Assembly (NCBI RefSeq): GCF_014851675.1
Contig: NZ_JACVAE010000005.1
Location: 124,001 to 188,000, forward strand
DNA from: Rhizobium sp. ARZ01
GTDB lineage: Bacteria; Pseudomonadota; Alphaproteobacteria; Rhizobiales; Rhizobiaceae
DNA length: 64,000 bases
Direction: 5' to 3'
Below the pieces are notes generated by a model. That model had not been told where the DNA came from. It worked only from the letters and a program-made list of their open reading frames with translations, and did not search any database. A program made the translations under genes and the position numbers. Positions 39,379 through 47,949 of this stretch are shown piece after piece (the stretch's first letter is position 1; every line of letters begins with the position of its first letter).

Positions 39379-39660
39379 TCAGATATCGTACCGCGAATCG
39401 AGCTCTCGCAGGGCAGACCGAACCTCATCGATTGAAACCGGCTCAGGCGTTCCTGGCATATGACGGAGAGCTGGCTTCGAATCTATCGCGTAAAAGTCCG
39501 AAGCCCACGCGGCGAGAATGGCCCGTTTATCATCGACAGAAAGTGCAGGAGCCTTCACCACGTCCATTGGACGTCGAAACGGCGACCAGTGAGATGCTAG
39601 AACTTCCGGTCCGATGTTCACGGCAGTTGCGGCAATCTGCTTAAACATATCGTCCATCAT
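39379..39660 (-). CDS. Conserved hypothetical protein
   Basis: A 93-residue soluble protein (MMDDMFKQIAATAVNIGPEV ... ILAAWASDFYAIDSKPALRH ... SIDEVRSALRELDSRYDI). The ATG follows GAGGTG and lies 9 bp after the DUF982 gene, so the two form an operon. I do not know a function; the sequence looks like a genuine, codon-biased rhizobial gene. Confidence 0.65.
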   Translation of the reverse strand: MMDDMFKQIAATAVNIGPEVLASHWSPFRRPMDVVKAPALSVDDKRAILAAWASDFYAIDSKPALRHMPGTPEPVSIDEVRSALRELDSRYDI

Positions 39661-39669
39661 CGGTTCACC

Positions 39670-39969
39670 TCAGCTTACGTGTGGATCCCGACTCCACCTC
39701 GGATAAGTCGCCGTTACCGGGTCAGTTTCCGGCGCAAGCAGGTCGTGTTTTTCCGCAAAGGCGGCAAACAACCCACGCGCGGTCTCAGCTTCGATCTCCC
39801 CGCGCAAGGCGGCGCCGCACGCCTTGAGCGCAACCGAATGCGGACCATCCCTGAGCGATATCGGCCACTCGACCAGATGGCGGTAAGCGTCCATCACGCT
39901 TCTCACTTCCGTCGGAAATCCAAGGCCGACGAGAATACGCACAGGGTTCTCGAACATATCGGGTTTCAT
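39670..39969 (-). CDS. DUF982 protein
   Basis: A 99-residue member of the rhizobial DUF982 family. The pattern FENPVRILVGLGFPTEVRSV followed by DAYRHLVEWP and a helical region with ALKACGAALRGEIEAETARG is typical. AAGGAG precedes the ATG. The function of the family is unknown. It is downstream of an Hsp20 gene on the same strand. Confidence 0.85.
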   Translation of the reverse strand: MKPDMFENPVRILVGLGFPTEVRSVMDAYRHLVEWPISLRDGPHSVALKACGAALRGEIEAETARGLFAAFAEKHDLLAPETDPVTATYPRWSRDPHVS

Positions 39970-39998
39970 AACTCTCTCCTTTCCAACCCGGTGTGCCC

Positions 39999-40024
39999 AT
40001 GGGCGCCATCGAAACGGCGCCCAT
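39999..40024 (-). terminator. Hairpin after hsp20
   Basis: Arms ATGGGCGCC and GGCGCCCAT (9 bp, loop of 8) between the hsp20 stop and the DUF982 ATG. No T-run follows, so it may reduce rather than stop read-through. Confidence 0.45.
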
Positions 40025-40039
40025 ATCCGATGTTTTCGT

Positions 40040-40516
40040 TTAGGCGGCGCTCTGGGCTTCGATCTGCGGCGCGGCGTCCGGCCGTCTAAGATCGGAACCG
40101 CTTTGAATGCTGACCTTGCGCGGTTTCAATGCCTCAGGAATTGCCCGGACGAGATCGATGGTCAGCAGACCATTGCTCAATCCCGCTCCACGCACCGTGA
40201 CATGGTCGGCGAGCTCGAAACGATGTTCGAACGGGCGGCCGGCGATGCCTCGGTGCAGGTAGGCTTCGGACGGAGAATCCTGCTTCTTGCCAATAACGGT
40301 GAGAAGATTGGTCTGGAACGTTAGGTCCAGGTCGCCTTCGGCGAAGCCGGCAACCGCAATCGAGATGCGGTAGCTGTCGTCACCCGTCTTGACAATGTCA
40401 TAGGGCGGCCAATCGCTGGTCGAACGGTCGCGCTGGGCGTTTTCCAGAAGATTAAAGAGCCGGTCGAAGCCAACGCTCGATCGGAAGAGAGGCGTGTAGT
40501 CGTAAGATGTTGCCAT
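40040..40516 (-). CDS. Small heat-shock protein (Hsp20, IbpA-like)
   Basis: A 158-residue class-A rhizobial small heat-shock protein: MATSYDYTPLFRSSVGFDRL, then WPPYDIVKTGDDSYRISIAV, the LTVIGKK and GIAGRPFEHRFELADHVTV segments, and NGLLTIDLVRAIPEALKPRK with the I-P-x motif region. I chose ATG 40516, 8 bp from AGGAGG; an ATG at 40522 is only 2 bp from it. The leader has the form of a ROSE RNA thermometer. Confidence 0.93.
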   Translation of the reverse strand: MATSYDYTPLFRSSVGFDRLFNLLENAQRDRSTSDWPPYDIVKTGDDSYRISIAVAGFAEGDLDLTFQTNLLTVIGKKQDSPSEAYLHRGIAGRPFEHRFELADHVTVRGAGLSNGLLTIDLVRAIPEALKPRKVSIQSGSDLRRPDAAPQIEAQSAA

Positions 40517-40518
40517 AG

Positions 40519-40605
40519 CCATATCCTCCTGAAAGCAACATGGGTATGGAGCGCCGAAAGACGGCGCTTCCAGCATTGCCAGCCCTGTTGTCAGCGGCTG
40601 GCGGC
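40519..40605 (-). promoter_or_regulatory. ROSE-like RNA thermometer in the hsp20 leader
   Basis: Three successive stem-loops in the transcript: GCCAGCC/GGCTGGC (40578-40602), AGCGCCG-TCTTT-CGGCGCT (40550-40568), and a last one closed by CCATA/TATGG (40519-40549). The last contains UUGCU opposite the AGGA of the ribosome-binding site. UUGCU-AGGA pairing with a bulged G is the hallmark of ROSE elements, which melt on heat shock and free the site. The fit is from reading, not from a covariance model. Confidence 0.75.
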
Positions 40606-40821
40606 AAATGATCTGGAAATCTCAGTGCAGCTTGAACTCACCTTCAATACGGCGCCATTCGTTCGGCCAGATCAGGCACTGATGCGTATAGCGAACGGAA
40701 TGCAGCGGGCCGTCGAGATTGACTTGCCAGATTTCTGGTAGGCAGTCAGTGTTAGCGGCAGAAGGCTCAGACCGACAAAATCTAGCGCAAGCGACGGAAG
40801 CCATCAAATTGGACGCAGCCT

Positions 40822-41109
40822 ATGTCGATAGATATCGCGACCATTAGACGTATTGCCCGCCTTGCCCGTCTTGCACTCAGCGAAGACGAGGCTGAAAAAA
40901 TGTGTGGCGAGCTGAGCAAAATTCTGACCTTCATCGAGCAACTTTTGGAGGTTGATGTCGAAGGCATCCCTCCGATGACCTCGGTTGTGCCAACAACCAT
41001 GAAAATGCGCCAGGACGTCGTGACCGAAAGCAATCATGCCGAAGAGATCGTGGCGAATGCTCCTCTCAGTGAGCGCAACTTCTTCCTGGTCCCCAAGATT
41101 CTCGAGTAA
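40822..41109 (+). CDS. gatC: GatC, amidotransferase subunit C (orphan copy)
   Basis: A 95-residue GatC ([20 protein letters not shown] ... [20 protein letters not shown] ... [15 protein letters not shown] ... [13 protein letters not shown]). GatC normally stabilises GatA in the enzyme that forms Gln-tRNA(Gln) or Asn-tRNA(Asn) and is encoded next to gatA. No gatA or gatB is present, so this is an isolated extra copy. The sequence is intact with no frameshift. Confidence 0.9.
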   Translation: MSIDIATIRRIARLARLALSEDEAEKMCGELSKILTFIEQLLEVDVEGIPPMTSVVPTTMKMRQDVVTESNHAEEIVANAPLSERNFFLVPKILE

Positions 41110-41392
41110 GCACAGACAGCCTCGGGCTTTGGAGCATTTCACGGCCGGCGATCGCCGCCAAACGATGCGCCCCTTTGCGTGGCGCGTGTTGGCGGCTTGA
41201 GATTTCCGGCCCACATCCGATGCTTCAAAAGCTTGCCGATCTCGTTTGTGATCGAATGATGTGTCATGGCGAAGGTCCTGTCGTTTTGCACTTAATCAGG
41301 TTCTTCCTCAAATTGTGTGGTTCACTCACCGTTAGACATGATGCCGCTATGGGCGGGGATGCAAACGAAAACGAAATGGTCGCCCGGCCCAG
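41110..41392. other. No gene recognised
   Basis: 283 bp between gatC and the ISL3 remnant, with no frame I can support. The right part may be a decayed transposase start. Confidence 0.4.
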
Positions 41393-41815
41393 GTGCAAAA
41401 GTCCTGGGTGTCGCGCCCACTGCCTGATGACAGTTGGGTTGTTTCCGCTGCCGGTCCAGGGTTCGGCATTTGCCCTGATTGCGGCCGGAGGACTCGAAAT
41501 CGGCATGGCTGGTCCAACCGGAGCCTTCAGGATCTGCCGGTCCAAGGAAAGGCAGTAACGATTAAGCTTCGGTTGAGCCGCTGGCGGTGCGCACACCAGA
41601 ACTGTCAACGACAAACGTTTACCGATCGACTTCCGACGAATGCTCCCCCTTATGCGCGCCGGACAACGAGGGTCTCAGAGATTGTCAGTCTGCTCGGCCA
41701 CAGTGCCGGCGGTTGTCCTGGCGAGCACTTGATGCGAAGGCTCGGCGGCATGGCTGTCAGCGATGCCGCGCTCGCGCGTTGCGACGCCACGATCCGGGTC
41801 GTTGGCATAGGGAGC
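41393..41815 (+). mobile_element. ISL3-family transposase remnant
   Basis: The N-terminal part of an ISL3-family transposase: zinc-binding region GFGICPDCGRRTRNRHGWSN, then LQDLPVQGKAVTIKLRLSRW, RCAHQNCQRQTFTDRLP and RRTTRVSEIVSLLGHSAGG. It ends around VSDAALARCDATIRVVGI with the DDE region missing. Confidence 0.8.
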
Positions 41816-41879
41816 TGGCGGCGATCCTGGCGCTACGGGGCCGGGTGCCACACGCTCATCGACAATCACAGCAGATGGT

Positions 41880-42365
41880 GTTCGATACCGTGCACGCCTT
41901 GCACAAGGAGGGTCTGTCCTGTTCGGAGAAGGCGAAATTCTCAAGGAAGCGCTCGAGATTGCCACCGGCCCAAAAAGACATCTGTTGCGCTCGCTGTCAT
42001 TGCCGAATCACTTCGCGGTGACGGCGGTGTGCGAGACTTTGGGTGTTGCCCGGTCAAACATGGCAGAACGTGCAAAGCAGATCCCTTCCAAAGCCCGCGG
42101 ACGGCGGCCGCTTGCTGATCGGGGACTGGTTGAAGAGATCAAAGCGATCATCGCCGACATGCCGACCTGCGGCTATCGCCGGGTTCACGCCATTTTGCTC
42201 GAAACGCCACCAACGAGGGGCGTGCCTGGCCAAATGCCAAGCGCGTCTATCGAGTGATCAAGCTGCATGGGCTGCTTCTTCAGCGCCATACCGGTGCTAT
42301 CGATGCCCGCCGCCATGATGGCCGTGTTGCGGTCGAAGTGTCGAACCTTCGGTGGTGCTCAGTGC
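41880..42365 (+). mobile_element. IS3-family orfA/orfB remnant
   Basis: Broken frames give the orfA end (EILKEALEIATGPKRHLLRS) and the orfB start (GRRPLADRGLVEEIKAIIAD, MPTCGYRRVHAIL, KRVYRVIKLHGLLLQRHTGA). The DDE core is absent. It directly abuts the ISL3 and IS1182 remnants. Confidence 0.8.
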
Positions 42366-42680
42366 GCATTCCGGTGAAGTCGGCCGCTGATTCCGAAACG
42401 AAGCCGGCCACCTATTCCGATCGCACCGGCTATCGCCACTATCGCTCCGACCCGGCGATCTGCCGCGACTGCCCGTTGTAGGCCGCCTGCACATCAAACG
42501 CCGCTGCGACCCGCACCGTCACCCGTCATGTCTGGCCGATGCACGCGAGCGCGCCTGACGTCCTGGGGCAAGGCGATCTACAAACGCCGCAAGGGGACGG
42601 TCGAGCGCTCGTTTGCCGACGCCAAGCAGCTTCACGATCATCGCTATGGTCCTGACCAGGGCCCCTAACCCAAGGCCCGG
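42366..42680 (+). mobile_element. IS1182-family transposase remnant
   Basis: Pieces in different frames resemble the C-terminal part of IS1182 transposases: YSDRTGYRHYRSDPAICRDC (the Y-x-SDP-x-xC-x-xC motif), then KRRCDPHRH and WGKAIYKRRKGTVERSFADA. Several stops interrupt it. Confidence 0.7.
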
Positions 42681-42777
42681 CGTCGCGACGACACATACAA
42701 GCCGCCGCAATCCACTCGACAGCGCAAACCCTAAAACAAAAACCCGCCGAAAATATCGACGGGCTTGTCAGCAGTCT

Positions 42778-42966
42778 GAGCCCGCCGCTGAAGCGGCGGG
42801 CCATACTCCAATTCTCTATCATGCATGAGCATGCGGGTTCTGCCGATTGTCCCAAAGCGCCCAGGCCGACACGGCGGCGACGAGCGCTCCGAGGACCACG
42901 TTGGTCCACATCGCGTTCATGTTCGCCGCGAATTGAAGCAGCCAGGGCGAGACGATCAGCCAGACC
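42778..42966. repeat. Duplicated segment, copy 2 (partner 38968-39158)
   Basis: Contains the 3' end of the intact SPW gene and the GCCCGCCGCT/AGCGGCGGGC hairpin (42780-42801), which may terminate that gene. It aligns closely with copy 1. Confidence 0.8.
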
Positions 42967-43181
42967 CCGAGCACCAGGCTCGACCACTCTTCCCACTCAG
43001 CAAACGCCGACAGCGCGGCGACCGCCAGAGCGGCGAGCAAGATTCCTACAATCCGTGCGTTCCACGCCGGTATGGTTTCGCTGGCGAAGCCGAGCACCCA
43101 AGGTGAAACGAACAGGGCGACTGCGAGAACCAGATTGAGCCAATCCTGTGCTTTCTTGCTTTCCATCAGTCCATTTTCCAT
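42819..43181 (-). CDS. SPW-repeat membrane protein
   Basis: A 120-residue protein with four hydrophobic segments in two SPW repeats (LVLAVALFVSPWVLGFASET and LVLGVWLIVSPWLLQFAANM, each followed by a second helix). The frame is open to 43274, but ATG 43181, with GAGG about 5 bp upstream, begins MENGLMESKKAQDWLN, the usual family start. Such proteins are probably inner-membrane stress proteins of unknown role. The 3' end is duplicated at 39 kb. Confidence 0.85.
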   Translation of the reverse strand: MENGLMESKKAQDWLNLVLAVALFVSPWVLGFASETIPAWNARIVGILLAALAVAALSAFAEWEEWSSLVLGVWLIVSPWLLQFAANMNAMWTNVVLGALVAAVSAWALWDNRQNPHAHA

Positions 43182-43585
43182 GACAACCTCGACGAATGAA
43201 GCTTGATCGACGGTGTTCTCGCGTGCTGTGCACGCTGCGCGAAACGATGTAATTTTGCGAAATACGATCTTCAAGAGCCTGATTATCTCCGTGGGCTGCA
43301 GCTACCACGACTAAGGCGATTGTGATCGACTGTCTCGGCAGATCGACGATCTTTGCGTAGGCGAACAGTGGCGGAACACACCCTTGGAGGAAGGCCCGCG
43401 ACGAAAGAGCGCGGCCATGCTCTCGAACCCGCGGTCCGCCCCGGACCTTTGAGTTTGCATATAAGCGTGGATGCATAATGCACACTCCACCCCTTGAACT
43501 CGACAAGCCGCGAGAATAAATCTTTGACGGGCGCCATCCAAAAGCGCTTTCCTTGTTGAAAACCAACGAATTCAGTGAGGTGGAA
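43182..43585. other. No gene recognised; diverged short repeat
   Basis: 404 bp without a supported gene. Bases 43240-43295 form a diverged direct repeat with 44217-44272 (shared core ATCTTCAAGAGC then TCTCCGTG). Confidence 0.5.
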
Positions 43586-43888
43586 ATGCACACGAAGATG
43601 TTTGACCGACCAGTTTACCTGCGTGAAAGGAAGGATCTGGTCCTCGAAATAACAAACCTGGACGACGCGATCGATTTCCTCGAGGAGTGGTCCAAAGGAG
43701 ATCGCGATATCATTCATGACGCGACCCTGAAGACCTGCTACCTGGCACATGACGGCCACAAACCAGTTCAGGTGGCGCGCGACGCGCTCCGCTCCTTTGC
43801 GCACAAGAAGGGTATCCTTGTGAAAGCGCCCGCGGTGTTGCCGTGGATGATCAAGGCCAAACCGGGCGGCGGTCGAGTACACCCGTAA
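43586..43888 (+). CDS. DUF982 protein
   Basis: A 100-residue DUF982 protein (MHTKMFDRPVYLRERKDLVL, DAIDFLEEWSKGDRD, ATLKTCYLAHDGHKP, VQVARDALRSFAHKKGI). I chose ATG 43586, about 5 bp after GAGG; the frame extends to 43553. It is isolated on the plus strand. It is the second of three DUF982 genes in 5 kb. Confidence 0.8.
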   Translation: MHTKMFDRPVYLRERKDLVLEITNLDDAIDFLEEWSKGDRDIIHDATLKTCYLAHDGHKPVQVARDALRSFAHKKGILVKAPAVLPWMIKAKPGGGRVHP

Positions 43889-44018
43889 ACCGGCTTTCTG
43901 GAGTGGGGGGCCGCATTCGCGGCCTCTCTAGCTAGCGCGGTAAGCAGCGCTTGTTGCGTGGTTTTCAAGGTAGGCTGGCGAGCCTGCCTCCGAAGCCGCT
44001 TTCCTCCCATGGAAGTCA

Positions 44019-44225
<207 letters not shown>

Positions 44226-44495
44226 TCATTTTGCGGAAACTGATCTTCAAGAGCCCGATTGTCTCCGTGATGGGGCAGCCAGCCATGAATGACGAGATCT
44301 ACGTCCCGCACCCTCCGCCGACCCGGTGGCCCAGGGGCCGTAAAGGCGAACATGGGCCTGACATGGTCAACCGAAATGCCCGGACATCGCGTCTGGCGGC
44401 TCTATCAGAACGCTTTAAAGGGGGATGGCGAATTGCTCCGGTGCGCGGGAGCGAATGCTCGAAAGGCTGGGGCACTAAGAAGTGCCCCAGCCTTT

Positions 44496-44798
44496 CTAGG
44501 CAAGCGAGCGTTGACCGCCGGTACCTGTCTTCGCCCCGGGCGGTCCATCCGCGCCTGTCGACATGCCCGCGTCTCGGCAGGCGTCAATAAACGCTTCGCG
44601 CGCGATGGCGACTGGAGTCACTCGGTTTAGAGCACGGCGGCACGTTTGAACCGCCCGATTGTATTTTCTGCCGCGATAGATGGGCCAATCCCTTTCGAGG
44701 AAATCGAGCACGTCGTTGACAGAAGCGAAGACCTGGGGCGCCCCGTCCTTCATGTGAACGGTGACGGGAGTCATCCAAACCAATTCCGGGTTGAGCAT
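44496..44798 (-). CDS. DUF982 protein
   Basis: A 100-residue DUF982 protein (MLNPELVWMTPVTVHMKDGA, FASVNDVLDFLERDWPIYRG, AVQTCRRALNRVTPVAIARE, AFIDACRDAGM). ATG 44798 follows AAAGGAGG. Within the window it is closest in length to the 39670 and 43586 genes. It stands alone on the minus strand. Confidence 0.83.
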   Translation of the reverse strand: MLNPELVWMTPVTVHMKDGAPQVFASVNDVLDFLERDWPIYRGRKYNRAVQTCRRALNRVTPVAIAREAFIDACRDAGMSTGADGPPGAKTGTGGQRSLA

Positions 44799-45052
44799 GA
44801 TGTCCTCCTTTCGCATTCAAGCCGGATGAAAAAGAAGTGAAGAAAATATCGGCGCGGACAGAGCGGATTTCAAGACTTCCAAACACCTACCGCACGATCG
44901 ACGTCGACTGACCATCCGAAAGCAGATCGACGCCTGCCTCAACACACTGGGTTCACGGCGTAGGCGCGGGGTATCCTTTCCACCGCCTTGACAGTCGACG
45001 ATCTTCGCACAGAAGAACCGGTCGGGAGGAACCCTGACGAAGGAAGCCCACC

Positions 45053-45483
45053 ATGGCCACCACGGACGATCAGCGCGAAATCCAACGTTTCTATGATCTT
45101 GGCGCAAACGTCTACATCACCAAGCCCGTCGATACTACGACGGTTTCGCCCATGCGATCCGCTAGCTCGGCTTGTTCTTTTCGGTGATGCAGATTCCAAG
45201 GCCGTCTCGCTTGGTGTTGTTGTGACCGAACTTGTGACCAACGCATTCAAGTATGCCTACGAATCGCGAGCCGTTGGCGAAATTGGGTTCGCCTCGTTCG
45301 AAGGGAGGACAACGCCGTGCTGGTCGTCGAGGACGACGGGATAGGCTGGAATGGCGGAGGAGATGCGAAGGGGACCGGCCTGGGCAGCAAGATCGTTCGC
45401 GCGATGGCGACGAATCTTGGAAGCATCGTGCGCTACGAGCCCTTATCCGCTGGCACGCGCGCAAGCCTTGACTTTTCCCCGTG
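45053..45483 (+). pseudogene. Response-regulator and HWE-type histidine kinase remnants
   Basis: The first part encodes the end of a receiver domain (DDQREIQRFYDLGANVYITK, P, then in another frame YDGFAHAIR-stop-LGLFF). It is followed by the ATP-binding half of a HWE/HisKA_2 kinase (VSLGVVVTELVTNAFKYAYE, then after a frameshift AVLVVEDDGIGWNGGGDAKG, TGLGSKIVRAMA). Both are truncated and frameshifted. Confidence 0.75.
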
Positions 45484-46010
45484 ATTGATCTCGTTCCGGG
45501 GTAGGCTCGGCCCCGGCATTCGTCTCGCTGACACGTCTTCACACGGCATGACGGCCATATTTGTTAGAGGCTGGCATCACGACAGGGAACCGGTCTTCAA
45601 GTGGACCGTCTGCTCTTCCAAGCCCCTCGCGGCTCCTGTGACTTTCGATGCCGTCATGGATGCGCTTCGCCGGCTCGATGAATTCTGCGCCCCAAGGCCT
45701 CGACCGGCCTCTTTCAAACGAGAAGGGTCGATAACGGAGCTGCTGACACAAAACGAGGAGACGAACCTTAGGCCGATTGAATTGCTGGCTGGCTGCGAAC
45801 GCCAACCTTCCGATGAGGTTTCCCGTCAATCGGGCATCGCTGAGCGGGCGAATTTCGGCACGAATTTTCCGGCTTGGCGCTCCGTCATGACTTCGGCACG
45901 CGTCGGCAACCGAGGGTTGGTGTTTGAACGCACCCTTCATTGGTGGGCTACACAGGAGGGGATCATCATACGCCCAGGTCGAGCTTAAATTTCCCTGACG
46001 GGAGGCGCCC
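45484..46010. other. No gene supported
   Basis: About 530 bp. A plus-strand frame 45548-45988 is open but has no ribosome-binding site or recognisable domain, and a minus-strand frame overlaps it. I regard both as probably non-coding. Confidence 0.4.
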
Positions 46011-46223
46011 ATGGCCTTCGCCGAGAGGCAAGAGCCCGAACTGCGCATTCACCAGAACTGCCTTGCCCGAGCGCTCGAACACGTCTCCGCGAGCCACGGA
46101 GAAGCTGGTCCAGGCACCGGCCAGGAAGCGATCAAAGCGCAAAAAGCCAGGCCGCTCGTTTCAGTGAGATCAGAGGCCGACCGAGCAAAGATTGATCCAC
46201 TCTCAAGCAACGTCGGCCCTTGA
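46011..46223 (+). CDS. Possible small protein
   Basis: A 70-residue frame (MAFAERQEPELRIHQNCLAR...). The only support is a GGGAGG ribosome-binding site 6 bp before the ATG. There is no recognisable domain, and the candidate RpoH promoter overlaps its end. Confidence 0.3.
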   Translation: MAFAERQEPELRIHQNCLARALEHVSASHGEAGPGTGQEAIKAQKARPLVSVRSEADRAKIDPLSSNVGP

Positions 46224-46246
46224 AACGCGCGTTTTGCTCACCTACC
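46219..46246 (+). promoter_or_regulatory. Candidate RpoH (sigma-32) promoter of the three-gene hsp20 operon
   Basis: CTTG (46219-46222), an 18-bp spacer and CCTACC (46241-46246) resemble the alphaproteobacterial heat-shock promoter CTTGAAA-N-CCTATNT. The CTTGAAA half is perfect. It lies 273 bp upstream of the first hsp20 start, so a long leader would be transcribed. Confidence 0.45.
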
Positions 46247-46518
46247 TCATTCTTGCCGGATGCCCCTCTCGGATCCTGGCACGGGAACGATGGTCCACTC
46301 ATGCGTTGGACCGGGTTCGGTTCATATCGCTTCGCAAGGAGGATATGGTCCGGCGTCTGCCCGACCCCCCACCTACTTGCGTAGCGCGCTGTGCGATCGA
46401 CCGTCTCGGTCTTCTCATCGTCTCGTCCCGACAGCCTCCGATCCATTCGGCCCCCGGCCTGCACGTGCTTGGCACGTCGCAAGCAACATCGCTGATTAGG
46501 AAACGAAGGAGGAAGCAC

Positions 46519-46953
46519 ATGCTGGTATCGGATTTTGGCCGCATCGGGTTCGACCCGTTTCTGGAAATGCGGCGCATGCAGCAGGAAATGAATCAGCGCT
46601 TGTCCGACATGACAGCCAAAGCCGCCCAGGAGTTTCCACCCGTCAACCTCTGGATGGGTGAGGACAGCGTGGCGGTGACTGCTGAATTGCCTGGGATCGC
46701 GCCTGACGATGTCGATCTCACGGTTCGCGAGAACACCTTGACATTGACGGGCGAACGCGGATCGCCGGCAGAGGACGAGAAATCCGTTTGGCACCGGCGC
46801 GAGCGAGTATACGGAAACTTCTCTCGAACGGTGCAATTGCCTTTCCGCGTCGATCCGGAACAGGTCGAGGCGCGTTTCGCCAACGGGCTACTCGAAGTTG
46901 AACTGCACCGGCCTGAGACGGATCGGCCGAAGAAGATCCAGATCAAAGGATAA
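46519..46953 (+). CDS. Small heat-shock protein (Hsp20), first of three
   Basis: A 144-residue Hsp20: MLVSDFGRIGFDPFLEMRRM, then FPPVNLWMGEDSVAVTAELP, LTVRENTLTLTGERG and FANGLLEVELHRPETDRPKK. ATG 46519 follows AAGGAGG. It is the first gene of a tight three-hsp20 operon. sHSPs hold unfolding proteins in a refoldable state. Confidence 0.92.
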   Translation: MLVSDFGRIGFDPFLEMRRMQQEMNQRLSDMTAKAAQEFPPVNLWMGEDSVAVTAELPGIAPDDVDLTVRENTLTLTGERGSPAEDEKSVWHRRERVYGNFSRTVQLPFRVDPEQVEARFANGLLEVELHRPETDRPKKIQIKG

Positions 46954-46963
46954 GGAGGCAAAC

Positions 46964-47368
46964 ATGGCTCAGGAACTGAAAACGACCGAGCGCCGGGTCC
47001 CAAGCAAGCTTGACGGTGGCGAACCGACCCGTTCGCGCCCGGTGTTTGTCCCGCGCACCGATATCTATGAGACAGAGGACAATGTCGTTGTTCTCGTCGA
47101 CATGCCCGGCGTCGCCTCGGAGGGTGTCGACATCACCCTCGAGAAGCGGACGCTGGCGATTCGCGGCTACGCGACGGACCAGCAGCATGACAACTATCGC
47201 CAAATTTACGCCGAATATGGCGCGGGCAATTATGAGCGCATCTTCACGCTGTCCGAGGATATCGATCGGGACAGTATCGAGGCATCGCAGAAGAACGGCG
47301 TCCTGCGGCTGGTCCTCCCGAAGGCCGCGCCGGCCAAGGCGAGAAAGATCCAGTTGAAGATGGCGTAG
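46964..47368 (+). CDS. Small heat-shock protein (Hsp20), second of three
   Basis: A 134-residue Hsp20: SRPVFVPRTDIYETEDNVVV, LVDMPGVASEGVDITLEKRT, EYGAGNYERIFTLSEDIDRD, KNGVLRLVLPKAAPAKARKI. The true ATG is 46964 (after AAGGAGG), 10 bp after the first gene; the frame extends further 5'. Its sequence differs strongly from its neighbours, so it is not a recent tandem copy. Confidence 0.92.
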   Translation: MAQELKTTERRVPSKLDGGEPTRSRPVFVPRTDIYETEDNVVVLVDMPGVASEGVDITLEKRTLAIRGYATDQQHDNYRQIYAEYGAGNYERIFTLSEDIDRDSIEASQKNGVLRLVLPKAAPAKARKIQLKMA

Positions 47369-47393
47369 TTCGTCCGGAGAAAGGAGGTTGACC

Positions 47394-47894
47394 ATGCAGA
47401 TTAGAGATCTGATCCCCTGGGGCAACAACAAGGGAACCGAAATTGCGAAGTCAGACGATGGAAACCCCGTCTTTTCTTTGCAGCGCGATGTGAACCGTAT
47501 CTTCGAGGACTTCTGGAAGCGGTTCGATCAACCGTTCGGCGCTTTCGGGCGCTGGGATACCGGTGGGCCGCGAACGGACATCGCCGAAACCGAGAGTGCG
47601 CTCGAGGTTTCGGTGGAACTTCCTGGAATCGATCAGAAGGACGTCGATGTCTCCCTGACGGACAGCGCGCTCACGATCAAGGGAGAAAAAAAGAGTGAGC
47701 AGGAAGAGAGCAAGAAGGGGTATCACTTGTTGGAACGCTCATACGGGTCGTTCTACCGCTCGATCCCGCTCCCGTCGGGCGTCGATACGGACAAGGCCGC
47801 CGCGCAATTCAAGAATGGTGTCCTGACTGTGACGCTCCCAAAAACGGAGGAAGCGCTGTCGCGCGTGAGGAAGATCGAGGTGAAGGCGACCTGA
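47394..47894 (+). CDS. Small heat-shock protein (Hsp20), third of three
   Basis: A 166-residue Hsp20 of the class with a long N-terminal arm: MQIRDLIPWGNNKGTEIAKS, VFSLQRDVNRIFEDFWKRFD, TDIAETESALEVSVELPGID, NGVLTVTLPKTEEALSRVRK. ATG 47394 has AAGGAGG 6 bp upstream; the in-frame TTG at 47388 is less likely. It lies 25 bp after the second gene. Confidence 0.93.
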   Translation: MQIRDLIPWGNNKGTEIAKSDDGNPVFSLQRDVNRIFEDFWKRFDQPFGAFGRWDTGGPRTDIAETESALEVSVELPGIDQKDVDVSLTDSALTIKGEKKSEQEESKKGYHLLERSYGSFYRSIPLPSGVDTDKAAAQFKNGVLTVTLPKTEEALSRVRKIEVKAT

Positions 47895-47912
47895 CATCGA
47901 CTTCACGGTCGT

Positions 47913-47943
47913 GAGATGCGGCGGACGAAATCCGTCGCATCTC
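47913..47943. terminator. Hairpin at the end of the hsp20 operon
   Basis: GAGATGCGGCGGA and TCCGTCGCATCTC (13 pairs, one G-U, 5-base loop) between convergent genes, so it can serve both directions. Confidence 0.7.
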
Positions 47944-47949
47944 TTACGA

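Noticed and set aside
45539..46048. Minus-strand frame of 169 codons and the overlapping plus-strand frame 45548-45988
   Set aside because: The two overlap each other, neither has a ribosome-binding site or recognisable motif.
46132..46836. Minus-strand 234-codon frame opposite the first hsp20
   Set aside because: It overlaps the Hsp20 alpha-crystallin coding sequence and the promoter region; no domain.
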